Source of the DNA: Tragulus kanchil
Taxonomy: Eukaryota > Chordata > Mammalia > Artiodactyla > Tragulidae
Assembly: GCA_022376925.1 (NCBI GenBank)
Contig: JAIOJX010000028.1
Span: 66,491,001 to 66,555,000, forward strand
Reading direction: 5' to 3'
Length of the DNA: 64,000 nucleotides
Numbering within the stretch: the stretch's first letter is position 1; each line of letters starts with the position of its first letter. Below, in pieces: positions 1 to 12,241 of the stretch. Both the position numbers and the translations under genes were made by a program. A model generated the notes under the pieces. It was not told the DNA's origin and made no database searches. It saw only the letters and a list, made by a program, of their open reading frames with translations.

Positions 1-435
1 GGAACCATGGACACCATGAAATCCAGTCTCTGTGTGTGTTCACAGGACCACTGGAGGAAATGCAGCTGGCTGTGCTGGATGTCTTATGTCACACAGTAAG
101 TGACTGGAAGAACTATTTTATGTTGGAGAAGAGACAGTCTATCTGCTCCAAGTGTAAGAAGAAAGAAACAGCAAGACTACCAAGTGTACCCAGGAGGAAA
201 TGAAGTTCCACAGGAGGAACCTACGGGGATCTGCCTGTTCCAGGACCTTGGCCCACCCTGTGTGATAAAACCAGCTCAGCAGAGGCAGAAGGTTATGTAT
301 TCTGCAAGAAGACAGATTTGGGACAAAAATTCACAGAGGGTTGAAAATCAGCCTATGCAAGTAGGGCTGCCAGGTAAAATGTAAGATACATGGTTATGTT
401 TTAATTCAGCATTTTCTTGTTTAATACAAGTGAAA

Positions 436-634
436 GTGTTAGTTGCTCAGTTGTGTCCAACTCTTTGTAACCCCCTGGACTGTAGTTCAGCAGGCTCCTC
501 TGTCCGTGGGATTTCACAGGCAAGAAACCTGGAGTGGGCTGCCATTCCTTTCTCCAGGGGATCTTCCTGACCCAGGGATGAAAGCCGGGTCCCCTGCATT
601 TCAGGAAGATTCTTCACCCTCTCAGCCACCATAG
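436..634 (-). mobile_element. Bov-tA SINE (TD1 copy A)
   Basis: Antisense Bov-A body (gttgctcagttgtgtccaac, then cctggactgtag and caggctcctctgtcc) followed by an antisense tRNA-like head ending near the poly-T at 635. Diverged, so not a recent insertion. Short open frames on both strands here are SINE read-through. Confidence 0.85.
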
Positions 635-784
635 GTTTTTTTTGTTTGTTTTGCTTTGCTTTTAATACAACTGAGCCTCATGCAATACTTGAAACAAACA
701 ACTAAAAACGGGTGTTTTTAAATTTGAAATCAAAATGTAACTGAAACAAAATGTGAGTACAAACTGATCCAACTTTTGATTATC

Positions 785-895
785 GCCTGGAGTTTGCTCA
801 GACTCATGTCCATTGAGACAGTGATGCTATCTAACCATCTTATCTACTGCTCCCTTCTACTTTTGCCTTCAGTCTTTCCCAGCATCAGAGTCTAC
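785..895 (-). mobile_element. Bov-B / ART2A 3' fragment
   Basis: Matches the antisense 3' region of the ruminant RTE element Bov-B and its ART2A derivative: gtccattgagacagtgatgc, then a CT-rich stretch, then cccagcatcagagtct. Truncated on both sides. Confidence 0.7.
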
Positions 896-1512
896 CTAAC
901 AATTACATACAAATGAACATATATTAAATTAGATTTTAAGACACAAGCATACTGGCTAAACAGCAACAGAACAGGAAAAATACTTAGGCTATTTCTCATA
1001 CACATTTATTTTAAGAAGCTAATTTTCACATTATGCCATGCTGAGGGACTTACACCCTCAGAATGTTTGAGCAAGAGGGAACCATGGACACCATGAAATC
1101 CAGTCTCTGTGTGTGTTCACAGGACCACTGGAGGAAATGCAGCTGGCTGTGCTGGATGTCTTATGTCACACAGTAAGTGACTGGAAGAACTATTTTATGT
1201 TGGAGAAGAGACAGTCTATCTGCTCCAAGTGTAAGAAGAAAGAAACAGCAAGACTACCAAGTGTACCCAGGAGGAAATGAAGTTCCACAGGAGGAACCTA
1301 CGGGGATCTGCCTGTTCCAGGACCTTGGCCCACCCTGTGTGATAAAACCAGCTCAGCAGAGGCAGAAGGTTATGTATTCTGCAAGAAGACAGATTTGGGA
1401 CAAAAATTCACAGAGGGTTGAAAATCAGCCTATGCAAGTAGGGCTGCCAGGTAAAATGTAAGATACATGGTTATGTTTTAATTCAGCATTTTCTTGTTTA
1501 ATACAAGTGAAA

Positions 1513-1711
1513 GTGTTAGTTGCTCAGTTGTGTCCAACTCTTTGTAACCCCCTGGACTGTAGTTCAGCAGGCTCCTCTGTCCGTGGGATTTCACAGGCAA
1601 GAAACCTGGAGTGGGCTGCCATTCCTTTCTCCAGGGGATCTTCCTGACCCAGGGATGAAAGCCGGGTCCCCTGCATTTCAGGAAGATTCTTCACCCTCTC
1701 AGCCACCATAG
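1513..1711 (-). mobile_element. Bov-tA SINE (TD1 copy B)
   Basis: Second copy of the element at 436-634, 1077 bp downstream and effectively identical. It is there because of TD1, not a separate insertion. Confidence 0.85.
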
Positions 1712-1772
1712 GTTTTTTTTGTTTGTTTTGCTTTGCTTTTAATACAACTGAGCCTCATGCAATACTTGAAAC

Positions 1773-3975
1773 AAACAACTAAAAACGGGTGTTTTTTTTA
1801 AATTTGAAATCAAAATGTAACTGAAAAACAAAAAAATGTGAGTATCCTATATTTTTATTTGGTAAATCTGGTGACTCTACACTTAGGCCATTTCCAGGAG
1901 AGCAGGAACGTAGGTGGAGCTAAACCCACAAGCAGGCAAGAAGACCTCCATGAGCTTCCTGAGAAAGGCTATGTCATCACTGATGCGGTAGGCCTGAAAG
2001 GAATTTTTTAAAGGCTGAAGTGACAGGAATTATGTACGCTTATTTCTAGAAACTTCAAAAAAGTCCTCTTCTGAAGCAAGAGTCCCTTTATGCCATTTTC
2101 CAAATATCTCTCAAAATTTCTGAGAAAAGAAGAATATATCAACATAGAAATTTTCTATTAAAATAAATACCTGCAGAAAACAAATCATGAGACAATGCTG
2201 TGGGAGTTTATAAAAAAGCCTTTGTCAATGTAATCAGGTAACAAGTTTGAAATGAACAATCTGTAGACTAATCTTCAATGATCATACTTTTTAAGCAAGG
2301 AAGGTTACAAAGCAAGAAATTACATGTTTCTTTGGGGGCTATATTGGGCGTTTCACAGAGAAGGTGAAATAGATGAATTATTAAAGGAAGGCAATCCTAA
2401 AACAATGATTTCTTGTTATATGGTCCGTTCCTATCCATGTAGTTGCTTCATTACAACAAAAATTTGTGTTAATTATTTGATTATTAACAAAGATGCAAAG
2501 TGATGACAAGACAAAAAGAGCAAAACAGTAATGTCCCATGTGTCATTACTCTTTTTCATTGACATTTTTGGTGCAGCTTAATATTGTGAGTTTTGTCTCC
2601 CCAAGACAATTCAGGTACATTTAGAAGTTGTAGTGAAGATGAAAACGGGCAGTGCTGGGAGCATGCAGCAAGGAAAATACCTTGCTTAGGCTTTCAAGTT
2701 CAGACTAGATTAGTTCAGGTGAGCAGTGGTCTCAACTAACTCGGCCTACTACAGTGAACCAACTCCAGCAATTCAGATTTTAAGTCATAGTTTTACATTC
2801 ATCTTCACATCTGCACAATAACTCTATAAACTAGGATTAAGATGAATAAATCATGGCTCAAAGTACTTAAGTAAACAACTAAAAACGGGTGTTTTTTAAA
2901 TTTGAAATCAAAATGTAACTGAAAAACAAAAAAATGTGAGTATCCTATATTTTTATTTGGTAAATCTGGTGACTCTACACTTAGGCCATTTCCAGGAGAG
3001 CAGGAACGTAGGTGGAGCTAAACCCACAAGCAGGCAAGAAGACCTCCATGAGCTTCCTGAGAAAGGCTATGTCATCACTGATGCGGTAGGCCTGAAAGGA
3101 ATTTTTTAAAGGCTGAAGTGACAGGAATTATGTACGCTTATTTCTAGAAACTTCAAAAAAGTCCTCTTCTGAAGCAAGAGTCCCTTTATGCCATTTTCCA
3201 AATATCTCTCAAAATTTCTGAGAAAAGAAGAATATATCAACATAGAAATTTTCTATTAAAATAAATACCTGCAGAAAACAAATCATGAGACAATGCTGTG
3301 GGAGTTTATAAAAAAGCCTTTGTCAATGTAATCAGGTAACAAGTTTGAAATGAACAATCTGTAGACTAATCTTCAATGATCATACTTTTTAAGCAAGGAA
3401 GGTTACAAAGCAAGAAATTACATGTTTCTTTGGGGGCTATATTGGGCGTTTCACAGAGAAGGTGAAATAGATGAATTATTAAAGGAAGGCAATCCTAAAA
3501 CAATGATTTCTTGTTATATGGTCCGTTCCTATCCATGTAGTTGCTTCATTACAACAAAAATTTGTGTTAATTATTTGATTATTAACAAAGATGCAAAGTG
3601 ATGACAAGACAAAAAGAGCAAAACAGTAATGTCCCATGTGTCATTACTCTTTTTCATTGACATTTTTGGTGCAGCTTAATATTGTGAGTTTTGTCTCCCC
3701 AAGACAATTCAGGTACATTTAGAAGTTGTAGTGAAGATGAAAAACGGGCAGTGCTGGGAGCATGCAGCAAGGAAAATACCTTGCTTAGGCTTTCAAGTTC
3801 AGACTAGATTAGTTCAGGTGAGCAGTGGTCTCAACTAACTCGGCCTACTACAGTGAACCAACTCCAGCAATTCAGATTTTAAGTCATAGTTTTACATTCA
3901 TCTTCACATCTGCACAATAACTCTATAAACTAGGATTAAGATGAATAAATCATGGCTCAAAGTACTTAAGTAAAT
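1773..3975. repeat. Tandem duplication TD2
   Basis: Copy A 1773-2872 and copy B 2873-3975, abutting with an AAA microhomology. The first ~70 bp overlap the end of TD1, so 696-759, 1773-1844 and 2873-2942 are three copies of one stretch; a T run within it has 5, 8 and 6 T. No repeat family or gene is recognisable in the rest of the unit. Confidence 0.95.
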
Positions 3976-4080
3976 TTCCATGACTATAAAGGAGTTGGCC
4001 TTGTAAGACTTGATTCCTGACCTGCCCATATCAGAAGCCAGGCTCATTTAACCATTGTGTTCTCTAATCAAACTTTTACC

Positions 4081-4120
4081 TGTGTGTGTATGTGGTGTGT
4101 GTGTATGTGTGTGTGTGTGT
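4081..4120. repeat. (TG)n microsatellite
   Basis: Interrupted TG run with TATG interruptions. Confidence 0.9.
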
Positions 4121-4159
4121 TGATGTGATCTCTACAACTGGCCTTCCATATATCCAACA

Positions 4160-4625
4160 TGACTTGTATTACCATGAGTTGAACTGCCCCCTAAGTAATA
4201 TGCTGACATCCTAACTCTGAATACCTCTCAATGTAGCATAATTTGGAAATGGATCTTTGCAGATGTAATCAAATGAAGATAATGTACTATTTCATTAGGA
4301 TGGACCCTAACTAACATGATTGGTTTCCATATCAGAAGGGAGAGAAGACACAAAGACCTAAAGGGAGAAGACCTTGTGAGAACAAAGACAAAAGCTGGAG
4401 TGACCTATCTACCAGCCAAGGAACATCAGAGATTGACGGGCTACCACACAAAGCTAGAAAAAGGTAAGGAAGAAATAGTCCCTAGAGCTATCACAGAAGC
4501 ATGATCACACCTACCCCTAAATTTTGAACTTCTTACTTTCAGAACTGTGTGTAAATTAATTTCTATTGTTTTAAGCCACTTAATTCACAGTAGTTCATTA
4601 TGGAAGCCCTAGGAAATAGATATAT
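4160..4625 (+). mobile_element. MLT1-like LTR (ERVL-MaLR), decayed
   Basis: The order of motifs fits the MLT1 solo-LTR family: an aatacctct segment, a cattaggatggaccctaa segment, an agaccttgtgagaac segment, and near the 3' end cagaactgtg followed by ttctattgttttaagccac. It is an old non-coding mammalian LTR. The 62-codon open frame at 4316-4504 lies inside and is not a gene. The subfamily is uncertain. Confidence 0.7.
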
Positions 4626-5372
4626 ACCAAGGTCTATAACCTTTCCCTAAAGTAACATGCTACTCTCTATAAAAAGAATATTCATTATAGAGAAAATGAA
4701 AAAGGAATAAAATTAGTGAGTTCTTAACTTGTAGTAAATCAAATCTTTTAAAATATAGTTGTAAAAAGAGTTAAGCATAATTAATAGGAAAATTTTTCAT
4801 AAGGCCAAAATACAAAGTACAAGATATATCTTTCATAATACTACATATGTCAGTAAATCCTTTTTAGCTGGGTTTGCATTATATCTAGTATAATGCAAAT
4901 AATTTTAAAACTGAAATCATTTGTTTATGATATGCTAGTTTTTCAATCAGGACCTCTAATTGAATATTTTCTTCTCACACACACAAAAAAGCATCTGTAA
5001 CAATTAAATCACAGCGATTTGCTGTATTATGAGAAGGTGTTTATTAATCAAAGAAATCATCAAGTTAATATATTGTATTGTTTTAATGTTTAGCTAACGG
5101 ACACATTTTTTATTGTGTGACCATCTGCTGTGAGGCTTTTGTTAAAGGACTTCTACAAAAAAAATTGCTGATTAAAATTGAAGCTACCAGATTTGCTAGT
5201 TTCATGCAAATCTCTTAAAGGAAAAGGTAAACCAACTATAATTTAAATCTTTTCTTTGATTAGTTCAATAAAACTAATGACTTTTTGACAAAGGTTTTTA
5301 GTCATATACATTTGATAGACATGTTTAAGTGCATATAAAAACTAGTTTTTAAGAAATGATTACAATAAATGG
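4626..5372. other. AT-rich unique sequence, nothing recognised
   Basis: No ORF of note, no repeat family I can identify, not duplicated. Confidence 0.6.
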
Positions 5373-6107
5373 TTTGAATCATTTCGTAAATAATTATTAA
5401 AGGTAATGCTGGATTTTGATGGTAAAAAATGTCTCCTGATAGTCCCTTATATTTATATGGGGTTTAACAGATTACCAAATGCTTTTGTGTAAATTATCTC
5501 AATTATTGTTCTGAATATAGGAATCAGTGAATATTCTTTTCTCTGACAGTTGAAACTGCAGTAGAGGAGTAATGACTTTTCCAAAATAGCTGAACCAGGG
5601 AAAGACAAGAATTTGCACTTCATGGCTAATTCTCTTATAATTTCTGCACAGCTGGCTGTCAACCCATGACTGTCTTATACCCCTAATATGCTGCTATCCA
5701 AAAAAAAAAAATACCCTCTAATATTCTCACTGTCTTTCTCCAATTACACTTGCCTTCCAGGGACCTATAAGCCACACCTTTTGATTGCTGTTCTACTGTT
5801 ACAGCTATTGCACTGACCAAATTCCCTGCCAAGCTGCCCACAAATTCTTCTCACCTGGACAAACTGTCATATTTCACACTATCACTCTAATGACTGAAGT
5901 ATAAAATTATGCAACTGAGAAATTAGACTCAATCCAAATTGTGAATTGTTAAATTCAGTTGCATCTATTATGCCACTTGTTAATTCTTTTTAAGTTGGCC
6001 CTCTCTTACACTTCCTTCCAGCTTCTCAAGACGTATCTGTTCATCAATGTGCTTTTTTTATTTATTGGTTAGGAGTCGGAGTGGGGAACAGGGCTAGTTT
6101 ACATTTT

Positions 6108-6250
6108 TCTTTTTATTGAGGTATAATTTACATATAGTAAGAAGCACAGATTTTAAATATTAAGTTTAATGAGTTTGGACAATTGTATACACACAGGTAA
6201 CACAAAACAAGAGATAGAGCCTTCCCTACCCTCTAGAAATATCCTTTATA
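6108..6250 (-). mobile_element. L1 (old mammalian) 3' fragment, TD3 copy A
   Basis: Starts with ttattgaggtataatttaca and continues with a tttggacaattgtatacac block, the antisense pattern of L1M/L1ME 3' regions. Non-coding. Confidence 0.6.
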
Positions 6251-7177
6251 TTATTTTCTAGTAAACACTCGCCTTCAAGAATTTGACTGAAATCAGTTCA
6301 AGAGAGAATGGAAGAAGTGCTCTTCGAGACAGCAAGTTTATACAACGACTCCATTACAACTTTCTGCTTTCAATCAGGTAGTCAGTGGAGAGGAAATGGG
6401 TTACTAAAGAGGAAATGCTAAAGCCAATACACAAATGAAAACTTTGAATCATTTCGTAAATAATTATTAAAGGTAATGCTGGATTTTGATGGTAAAAAAT
6501 GTCTCCTGATAGTCCCTTATATTTATATGGGGTTTAACAGATTACCAAATGCTTTTGTGTAAATTATCTCAATTATTGTTCTGAATATAGGAATCAGTGA
6601 ATATTCTTTTCTCTGACAGTTGAAACTGCAGTAGAGGAGTAATGACTTTTCCAAAATAGCTAAACCCTAGGGAAAGACAAGAATTTGCACTTCATGGCTA
6701 ATTCTCTTATAATTTCTGCACAGCTGGCTGTCAACCCATGACTGTCTTATACCCCTAATATGCTGCTATCCAAAAAAAAAAAATACCCTCTAATATTCTC
6801 ACTGTCTTTCTCCAATTACACTTGCCTTCCAGGGACCTATAAGCCACACCTTTTGATTGCTGTTCTACTGTTACCGCTATTGCACTGCCCAAAATTTCCC
6901 CTGCCAAGCTGCCCACAAATTCTTCTCACCTGGACAAACTGTCATATTTCACACTATCACTCTAATGACTGAAGTATAAAATTATGCAACTGAGAAATTA
7001 GACTCAATCCAAATTGTGAATTGTTAAATTCAGTTGCATCTATTATGCCACTTGTTAATTCTTTTTAAGTTGGCCCTCTCTTACACTTCCTTCCAGCTTC
7101 TCAAGACGTATCTGTTCATCAATGTGCTTTTTTTATTTATTGGTTAGGAGTCGGAGTGGGGAACAGGGCTAGTTTAC

Positions 7178-7320
7178 ATTTTTCTTTTTATTGAGGTATA
7201 ATTTACATATAGTAAGAAGCACAGATTTTAAATATTAAGTTTAATGAGTTTGGACAATTGTATACACACAGGTAACACAAAACAAGAGATAGAGCCTTCC
7301 CTACCCTCTAGAAATATCCT
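7178..7320 (-). mobile_element. L1 (old mammalian) 3' fragment, TD3 copy B
   Basis: Second copy of 6108-6250, present through TD3. Confidence 0.6.
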
Positions 7321-7639
7321 TTATATTATTTTCTAGTAAACACTCGCCTTCAAGAATTTGACTGAAATCAGTTCAAGAGAGAATGGAAGAAGTGCTCTTC
7401 GAGACAGCAAGTTTATACAACGACTCCATTACAACTTTCTGCTTTCAATCAGGTAGTCAGTGGAGAGGAATGGTTACTAAAGAGGGAAATGCTAAAGCCA
7501 AACACAGTGGGGATAATTGAAAAACTGGTACCTTTTGGAAGGCAAGAGTAATGGAATGTAGTACATACATGGATAGACTAGCTTGGTAAGTGTACATACA
7601 ATAGCTTCCTTGTAGCAAATGTAAAACCAAATAGTAGTA

Positions 7640-7795
7640 GGAGTGTAGTCGCTCAATTGTGTCCAACTCTTGTGACCCCATGGACTGTGGACTGCAAGGC
7701 TCCTCTTCATTCCTTTCCCTGGGGGATCCTCCTGACCCAGGGATTGAACCCAGTCTCTTGCATCACAGGAAGATTCTTTACCATTGGAGGCAACA
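7640..7795 (-). mobile_element. Bov-tA SINE, partial
   Basis: Antisense Bov-A body (tgtccaactcttgtgacccc, catggactgtgg) and antisense tRNA head (gacccagggattgaaccc). Short internal deletions compared with neighbouring Bov-tA copies. Confidence 0.85.
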
Positions 7796-8079
7796 GAGTA
7801 TATGGGTATAAATGAAATAAGTTGGTTGATCTGTTAGAATAAGTATGTGGTAGTTTTTTATTTTTCCTGATTTTTATAATGACTTTTATAACCCAGTTGG
7901 GTGATGTATCCTCTGCTGTTTCTATTTTCTTTCAGTGTTAGTATACTGAAAGTAAGCCAGATATTCTCCAATAAATATTGGTATTATTTATTTGCAAAAT
8001 AAATAGCATTGCCACCAGCTGAAAATGGAATGGAGAGGGATTACCTGGCATTTGAGAACAAATGGAAGATTCCCATGAA

Positions 8080-8205
8080 GAAAGGATATGGAAAACCATT
8101 TCAGCATTCTTGTCTGTGAAATCCCATGCAGAGTCCTGGTGGGCTACCCTCCATGGGGCTGCAAAAGAGTCAGATATAACTTAGCAACTAAACAGCAACA
8201 ACTCC
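8080..8205 (+). mobile_element. Bov-A SINE unit, diverged
   Basis: Sense Bov-A: aaccatttcagcattcttg, then tggtgggctaccctccatgg, then gcaaaagagtcagatataac, with a caacaac tail. The sequence just upstream (about 8010-8080) may be a decayed extension. Confidence 0.75.
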
Positions 8206-8996
8206 TGATTCCCTCCGTCTTTCTGCTGAAATGTCACTTTTCTGGAAAAGTTCTCTCTGTAAAAACGTTAAGAAATCCTACTCTGATACTCCTATCCTCC
8301 TGAAATATTTAAAATATTGTAGTCAAATTTTCTCATTGAAAATTTTACCTTTAGCTTAATTCTAAGAGAAGAAATAACGAGTTCCCTGGTCAATCGGACT
8401 AATCTAAACTTGATCTTGAGTTAGATACAGATTGTTATGCAAGGTAGGCTTCCAGTATAGGAACTTGAGTCTAACACTAGTCACTGGTCAAAGCCCTGAA
8501 GCAGGCAGGTAACTAGTGTTGTTTTGAGTAATCCCAGCAGTGTGGTGATCCCAGTCAGTGGCTGGGGTCCAAGGACACTGGTGCCACATTAGTTGGACTT
8601 CCAAAAACACAACATGGCCATAGCCTAGCTAAGGAGACCAGCCAAGTGCTTACCATTTAATTCAGTACTCTCATGTCATGGAGGAAATGCTAACCAGGAT
8701 GCAACCAAGACACACAGATTGTCAAAACACTGTAGGAATTAGGTTAATCCTTTGGATGAGAATAAACCCAGGAGTTCAGGATTCAGCCCTGGATACAGGA
8801 TGTTGTACTAACAATCGTATGACTAATTTCAGGCCTCACAGGGAAAAGTATTTGAATCTGCATCTATACTGCCAGTGTTGGTTAGGGCTATCAGAGCCTG
8901 TCAAAGCAGTGTTGTTAAAACAGGGGCTTAGGATAGTCCTGGATTCACTTAAAATTTCTTAAAAATACCTTTGGGCCAGATTTACATTTTGAGGGA
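8206..8996. other. Unique sequence, nothing recognised
   Basis: Contains a 94-codon open frame (8678-8962, plus strand) with no recognisable domain and no splice, promoter or poly(A) context that I can support. Treated as non-coding. Confidence 0.5.
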
Positions 8997-9545
8997 GGGA
9001 ATGTAATTTATAATACCTAATATAATGTAATTAGTATGTAATAGGAATAATAAAATAAGAGAGGCAGTATATTTAATTCTCCTAGAACTTCTGTTTTGCT
9101 TATATTATTGCTAGGCACTTAGAAGTGAGAACAAATTGAAGGTACTATATCTAGATTAATATTTATCTGAAAGCATTTTAAAGAATATAAGGAAAGATAC
9201 TACTCAAAACTGTAAAAAAGAGAAAGACATATTTGACTACCTATAGATAAAACTTTATCATGTCTAAAATAACCCCAAGTTCCAATAAAAATCAATGATA
9301 AACTGAAAATGCATTCAATGTATTTGGCAGACAAATAGCGCTATTAATCTTTTGTGAAAATATACAAATATTCAAGATGAAAACTCATTCCCGCCAAATG
9401 AGTAAAAGGTATAAAAGGAAATTAACAAAAAATTAACATGGATGACAGAATATATGAATGCTTTCTAGCTTCATCGGTAATCAAACATGCAGAGTAGAAT
9501 AATCTGAATTGTTTTCTTCTTTTGTTGCATCTAAAATTAATGATG

Positions 9546-9883
9546 GGGCTTCCCCTGGTGGTCCATTGGGTAAGGACACCACCTTGCAGTGCAAGGGGCG
9601 CCGGTTCGATCCCTGGCCTGGGAAGATCCCACATGCCACGGGGCGGCTGGACCCATGTGTCCAATCACCGAGCCGGAGCTCTGGAGCGCATGCGCCCAGA
9701 GCCGGTGCTCTGCAATGACAGAGGCCACCTTGAAGGGAGGCCCACATGGGCCAAAGAACCAAGGATGGATGAAAATGGAGAACTGAAAGACCAATAGAAG
9801 TGGCCCACCAGCTCCCCTCCCTCCCCAACCCCGGCCAAAATTAATAAATAAATAAATCTTTTAAAAAAGAATAAAAATAAAAT
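9546..9883 (+). mobile_element. CHR-like tRNA-derived SINE, long-tail variant (TD4 copy A)
   Basis: Full-length element. The tRNA-like head has A box tggtccattgg and B box ggttcgatccc; the body contains gagccggagctctggagcgc; the 3' extension is C-rich, followed by (AAAT)n. It is flanked by the 13-bp target-site duplication aaaattaatgatg (9533-9545 and 9884-9896). The intact duplication indicates a comparatively young insertion. Confidence 0.92.
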
Positions 9884-10645
9884 AAAATTAATGATGTCCA
9901 AGGTGACTAGAGTTAGATACAATTTTCACTCTACCATGGTCATATAAATTGATAAAAAAATTTGACAAAATTTTCAAGAGGTTTAAATATATTTATTATA
10001 TTTGAATCAGCAATTGTGCTTATAATAATTTAATCTAGAAAACAGAAGAGTCTTAAATTATATATTTATAGTGGCAGCATTATTATCTGAATTAGGGAAT
10101 GTAATTTATAATACCTAATATAATGTAATTAGTATGTAATAGGAATAATAAAATAAGAGAGGCAGTATATTTAATTCTCCTAGAACTTCTGTTTTGCTTA
10201 TATTATTGCTAGGCACTTAGAAGTGAGAACAAATTGAAGGTACTATATCTAGATTAATATTTATCTGAAAGCATTTTAAAGAATATAAGGAAAGATACTA
10301 CTCAAAACTGTAAAAAAGAGAAAGACATATTTGACTACCTATAGATAAAACTTTATCATGTCTAAAATAACCCCAAGTTCCAATAAAAATCAATGATAAA
10401 CTGAAAATGCATTCAATGTATTTGGCAGACAAATAGCGCTATTAATCTTTTGTGAAAATATACAAATATTCAAGATGAAAACTCATTCCCGCCAAATGAG
10501 TAAAAGGTATAAAAGGAAATTAACAAAAAATTAACATGGATAACAGAATATATGAATGCTTTCTAGCTTCATCGGTAATCAAACATGCAGAGTAGAATAA
10601 TCTGAATTTTTTTTTCTTCTTTTGTTGCATCTAAAATTAATGATG

Positions 10646-10984
10646 GGGCTTCCCCCTGGTGGTCCATTGGGTAAGGACACCACCTTGCAGTGCAAGGGGC
10701 GCCGGTTCGATCCCTGGCCTGGGAAGATCCCACATGCCACGGGGCGGCTGGACCCATGTGTCCAATCACCGAGCCGGAGCTCTGGAGCGCATGCGCCCAG
10801 AGCCGGTGCTCTGCAATGACAGAGGCCACCTTGAAGGGAGGCCCACATGGGCCAAAGAACCAAGGATGGATGAAAATGGAGAACTGAAAGACCAATAGAA
10901 GTGGCCCACCAGCTCCCCTCCCTCCCCAACCCCGGCCAAAATTAATAAATAAATAAATCTTTTAAAAAAGAATAAAAATAAAAT
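10646..10984 (+). mobile_element. CHR-like SINE (TD4 copy B)
   Basis: Second copy of the 9546 element, including the same target-site duplication. Not an independent insertion. Confidence 0.92.
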
Positions 10985-11329
10985 AAAATTAATGATGTCC
11001 AAGGTGACTAGAGTTAGATACAATTTTCACTCTACCATGGTCATATAAATTGATAAAAAAATTTGACAAAATTTTCAAGAGGTTTAAATATATTTATTAT
11101 ATTTGAATCAGCAATTGTGCTTATAATAATTTAATCTAGAAAACAGAAGAGTCTTAAATTATATATTTATAGTGGCAGCATTATTATCTGAATTAGGGAA
11201 AATCTATAAGTTAAATTCCAGAACTTTGGGAACTTTAAATAGAACAAAATTTTTCTCTGATATAGTCTGTATAGTGATTAAATGGTGTACCTTTGAATAA
11301 TAACTAATAAACATGTATAATGCTAGTAA

Positions 11330-11392
11330 GTAATGTGGTGGTGGTGGTGTAGCTGTTAAATTTTGTGTGACTCTTGTAACCCCATGGACTGA
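11330..11392 (-). mobile_element. Bov-A fragment
   Basis: A GGT run followed by gtgactcttgtaacccc and catggactg, the antisense end of a Bov-A unit, broken off before the next SINE. Confidence 0.6.
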
Positions 11393-11443
11393 TAATAATT
11401 TTTTAATTATGCAGGACACGTTATACAAAAAAGCAAAGCTAGG

Positions 11444-11770
11444 GGCTTCCCTGGTGGTCCAGTGGGTAAGGACACCGCCTTGCAGTACAACGGGTGCCAG
11501 TTCAATCTCTGGCATGGGAAGATCCCACGTGCCGCTGAGCGGCTGGACTGATGTGTCCAATTACCGAGCCGGAGCACGGAGCGCATGCGCCCAGAGCCAG
11601 CGCTCTGCGACAATAGAGGCCACCGAGATGGGAGGCCCACATGGGCCAAAGAACAAAGATGGATGAAAATGGACAAACGAAAGACCCATAGAAGTGGCCC
11701 GCCTGCTCCCCTCCCTCCCCACCCCACCCCCACCAAAATAAATAAATAGATAAATCTTTAAAAAAAAAAA
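11444..11770 (+). mobile_element. CHR-like SINE, long-tail variant
   Basis: Head gggcttccctggtggtccag, body and C-rich 3' extension as at 9546, poly(A)-rich tail. Target-site duplication aaaagcaaagcta at 11431-11443 and 11771-11783. Confidence 0.92.
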
Positions 11771-11806
11771 AAAAGCAAAGCTATGAAACTATATGTGTGT
11801 GTGTGT

Positions 11807-12241
11807 TCTCAGTCATGTCTGACTCTGAGATTCCATGGGCTGTGGCCTGCCAGGCTCCTCTATCCATGGAATTCTCAGGCAAGAATACTGGAGTGAGGCT
11901 TCTCTGGTGGTCCAGTGGGTAAAGTCAGCCTTGCAATGCAAGGGGCACCGGTTCGATCGAAGAGGCTGGACTAGTGTGCCCAATTATGAGCCAGCACTCT
12001 GGAGTGCATGTGCCCTGAACCAGTGCTCTGCTACAGGAGAGGTCACTGCAATGGGAGGCCTGCACAGGCCAAAGAACAAAGATGGATGAAAATAAATAAA
12101 TGAATGACAGATAAAAGAGGCCAAAATTAAAAAAAATAATAAAAACGAATACTGGAGTGGGTTACCAAGGGATCTAACTTGCGTCTCTTGCATTACCTGT
12201 ATTGCAGACGGATTCTCTTCCACTGCCCAGCCAGGGAAGTC
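11807..12241 (-). mobile_element. Bov-tA SINE, interrupted by a younger SINE
   Basis: Antisense Bov-A body at 11807-11895 (ccatgggctgtggcctgcc, caggctcctctatcc) resumes at 12147 and ends with the antisense tRNA head at about 12241 (cagccagggaagtcc). The gap is filled exactly by the SINE at 11896-12146. Confidence 0.9.
11896..12146 (+). mobile_element. CHR-like SINE nested in Bov-tA, short-tail variant
   Basis: Inserted into the Bov-tA with a perfect 13-bp target-site duplication gaatactggagtg (11883-11895 and 12147-12159). The B box region ggttcgatc is kept, but about 30 bp after it are lost. The tail is the aaaagaggccaaa form without the C-rich block. Confidence 0.93.

Larger units (their letters stand above)
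1..1844. repeat. Tandem duplication TD1 (left copy cut by window edge)
   Basis: Positions 1-759 recur at 1078-1844. The offset is 1077 bp, growing to 1085 through longer A and T runs. Copy B therefore begins near 760, and the partner of 760-1077 should lie just left of the window. The junction is at 759/760. Inside are a Bov-tA (both copies) and, in copy B only, a Bov-B fragment. The 94-codon open frame at 100-384 and 1177-1461 is simply carried twice and resembles no family I recognise. Confidence 0.93.
5373..7506. repeat. Tandem duplication TD3
   Basis: Copy A 5373-6432, copy B 6443-7506, about 1070 bp offset, with a filler of about 10 bp (6433-6442) between them. Differences are small indels, for example gctgaaccaggg against gctaaaccctaggg and gaggaaatgggtt against gaggaatggtt. 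The copies hold an L1 3' fragment and otherwise unrecognised sequence. Confidence 0.94.
8997..11200. repeat. Tandem duplication TD4
   Basis: Copy A 8997-10098, copy B 10095-11200, offset 1098-1101 bp, sharing AGGGA at the junction. A complete SINE with its target-site duplication is carried inside both copies, so the duplication is later than the insertion. Differences include longer C and T runs in copy B (cttccccctgg against cttcccctgg). Confidence 0.96.

Noticed and set aside
4316..4504. 62-codon plus-strand frame as a small gene
   Set aside because: Lies inside a decayed MLT1-like LTR; no start context or domain.
8678..8962. 94-codon plus-strand frame as a gene
   Set aside because: No recognisable domain, no splice or poly(A) context, and a length within chance for this much sequence.
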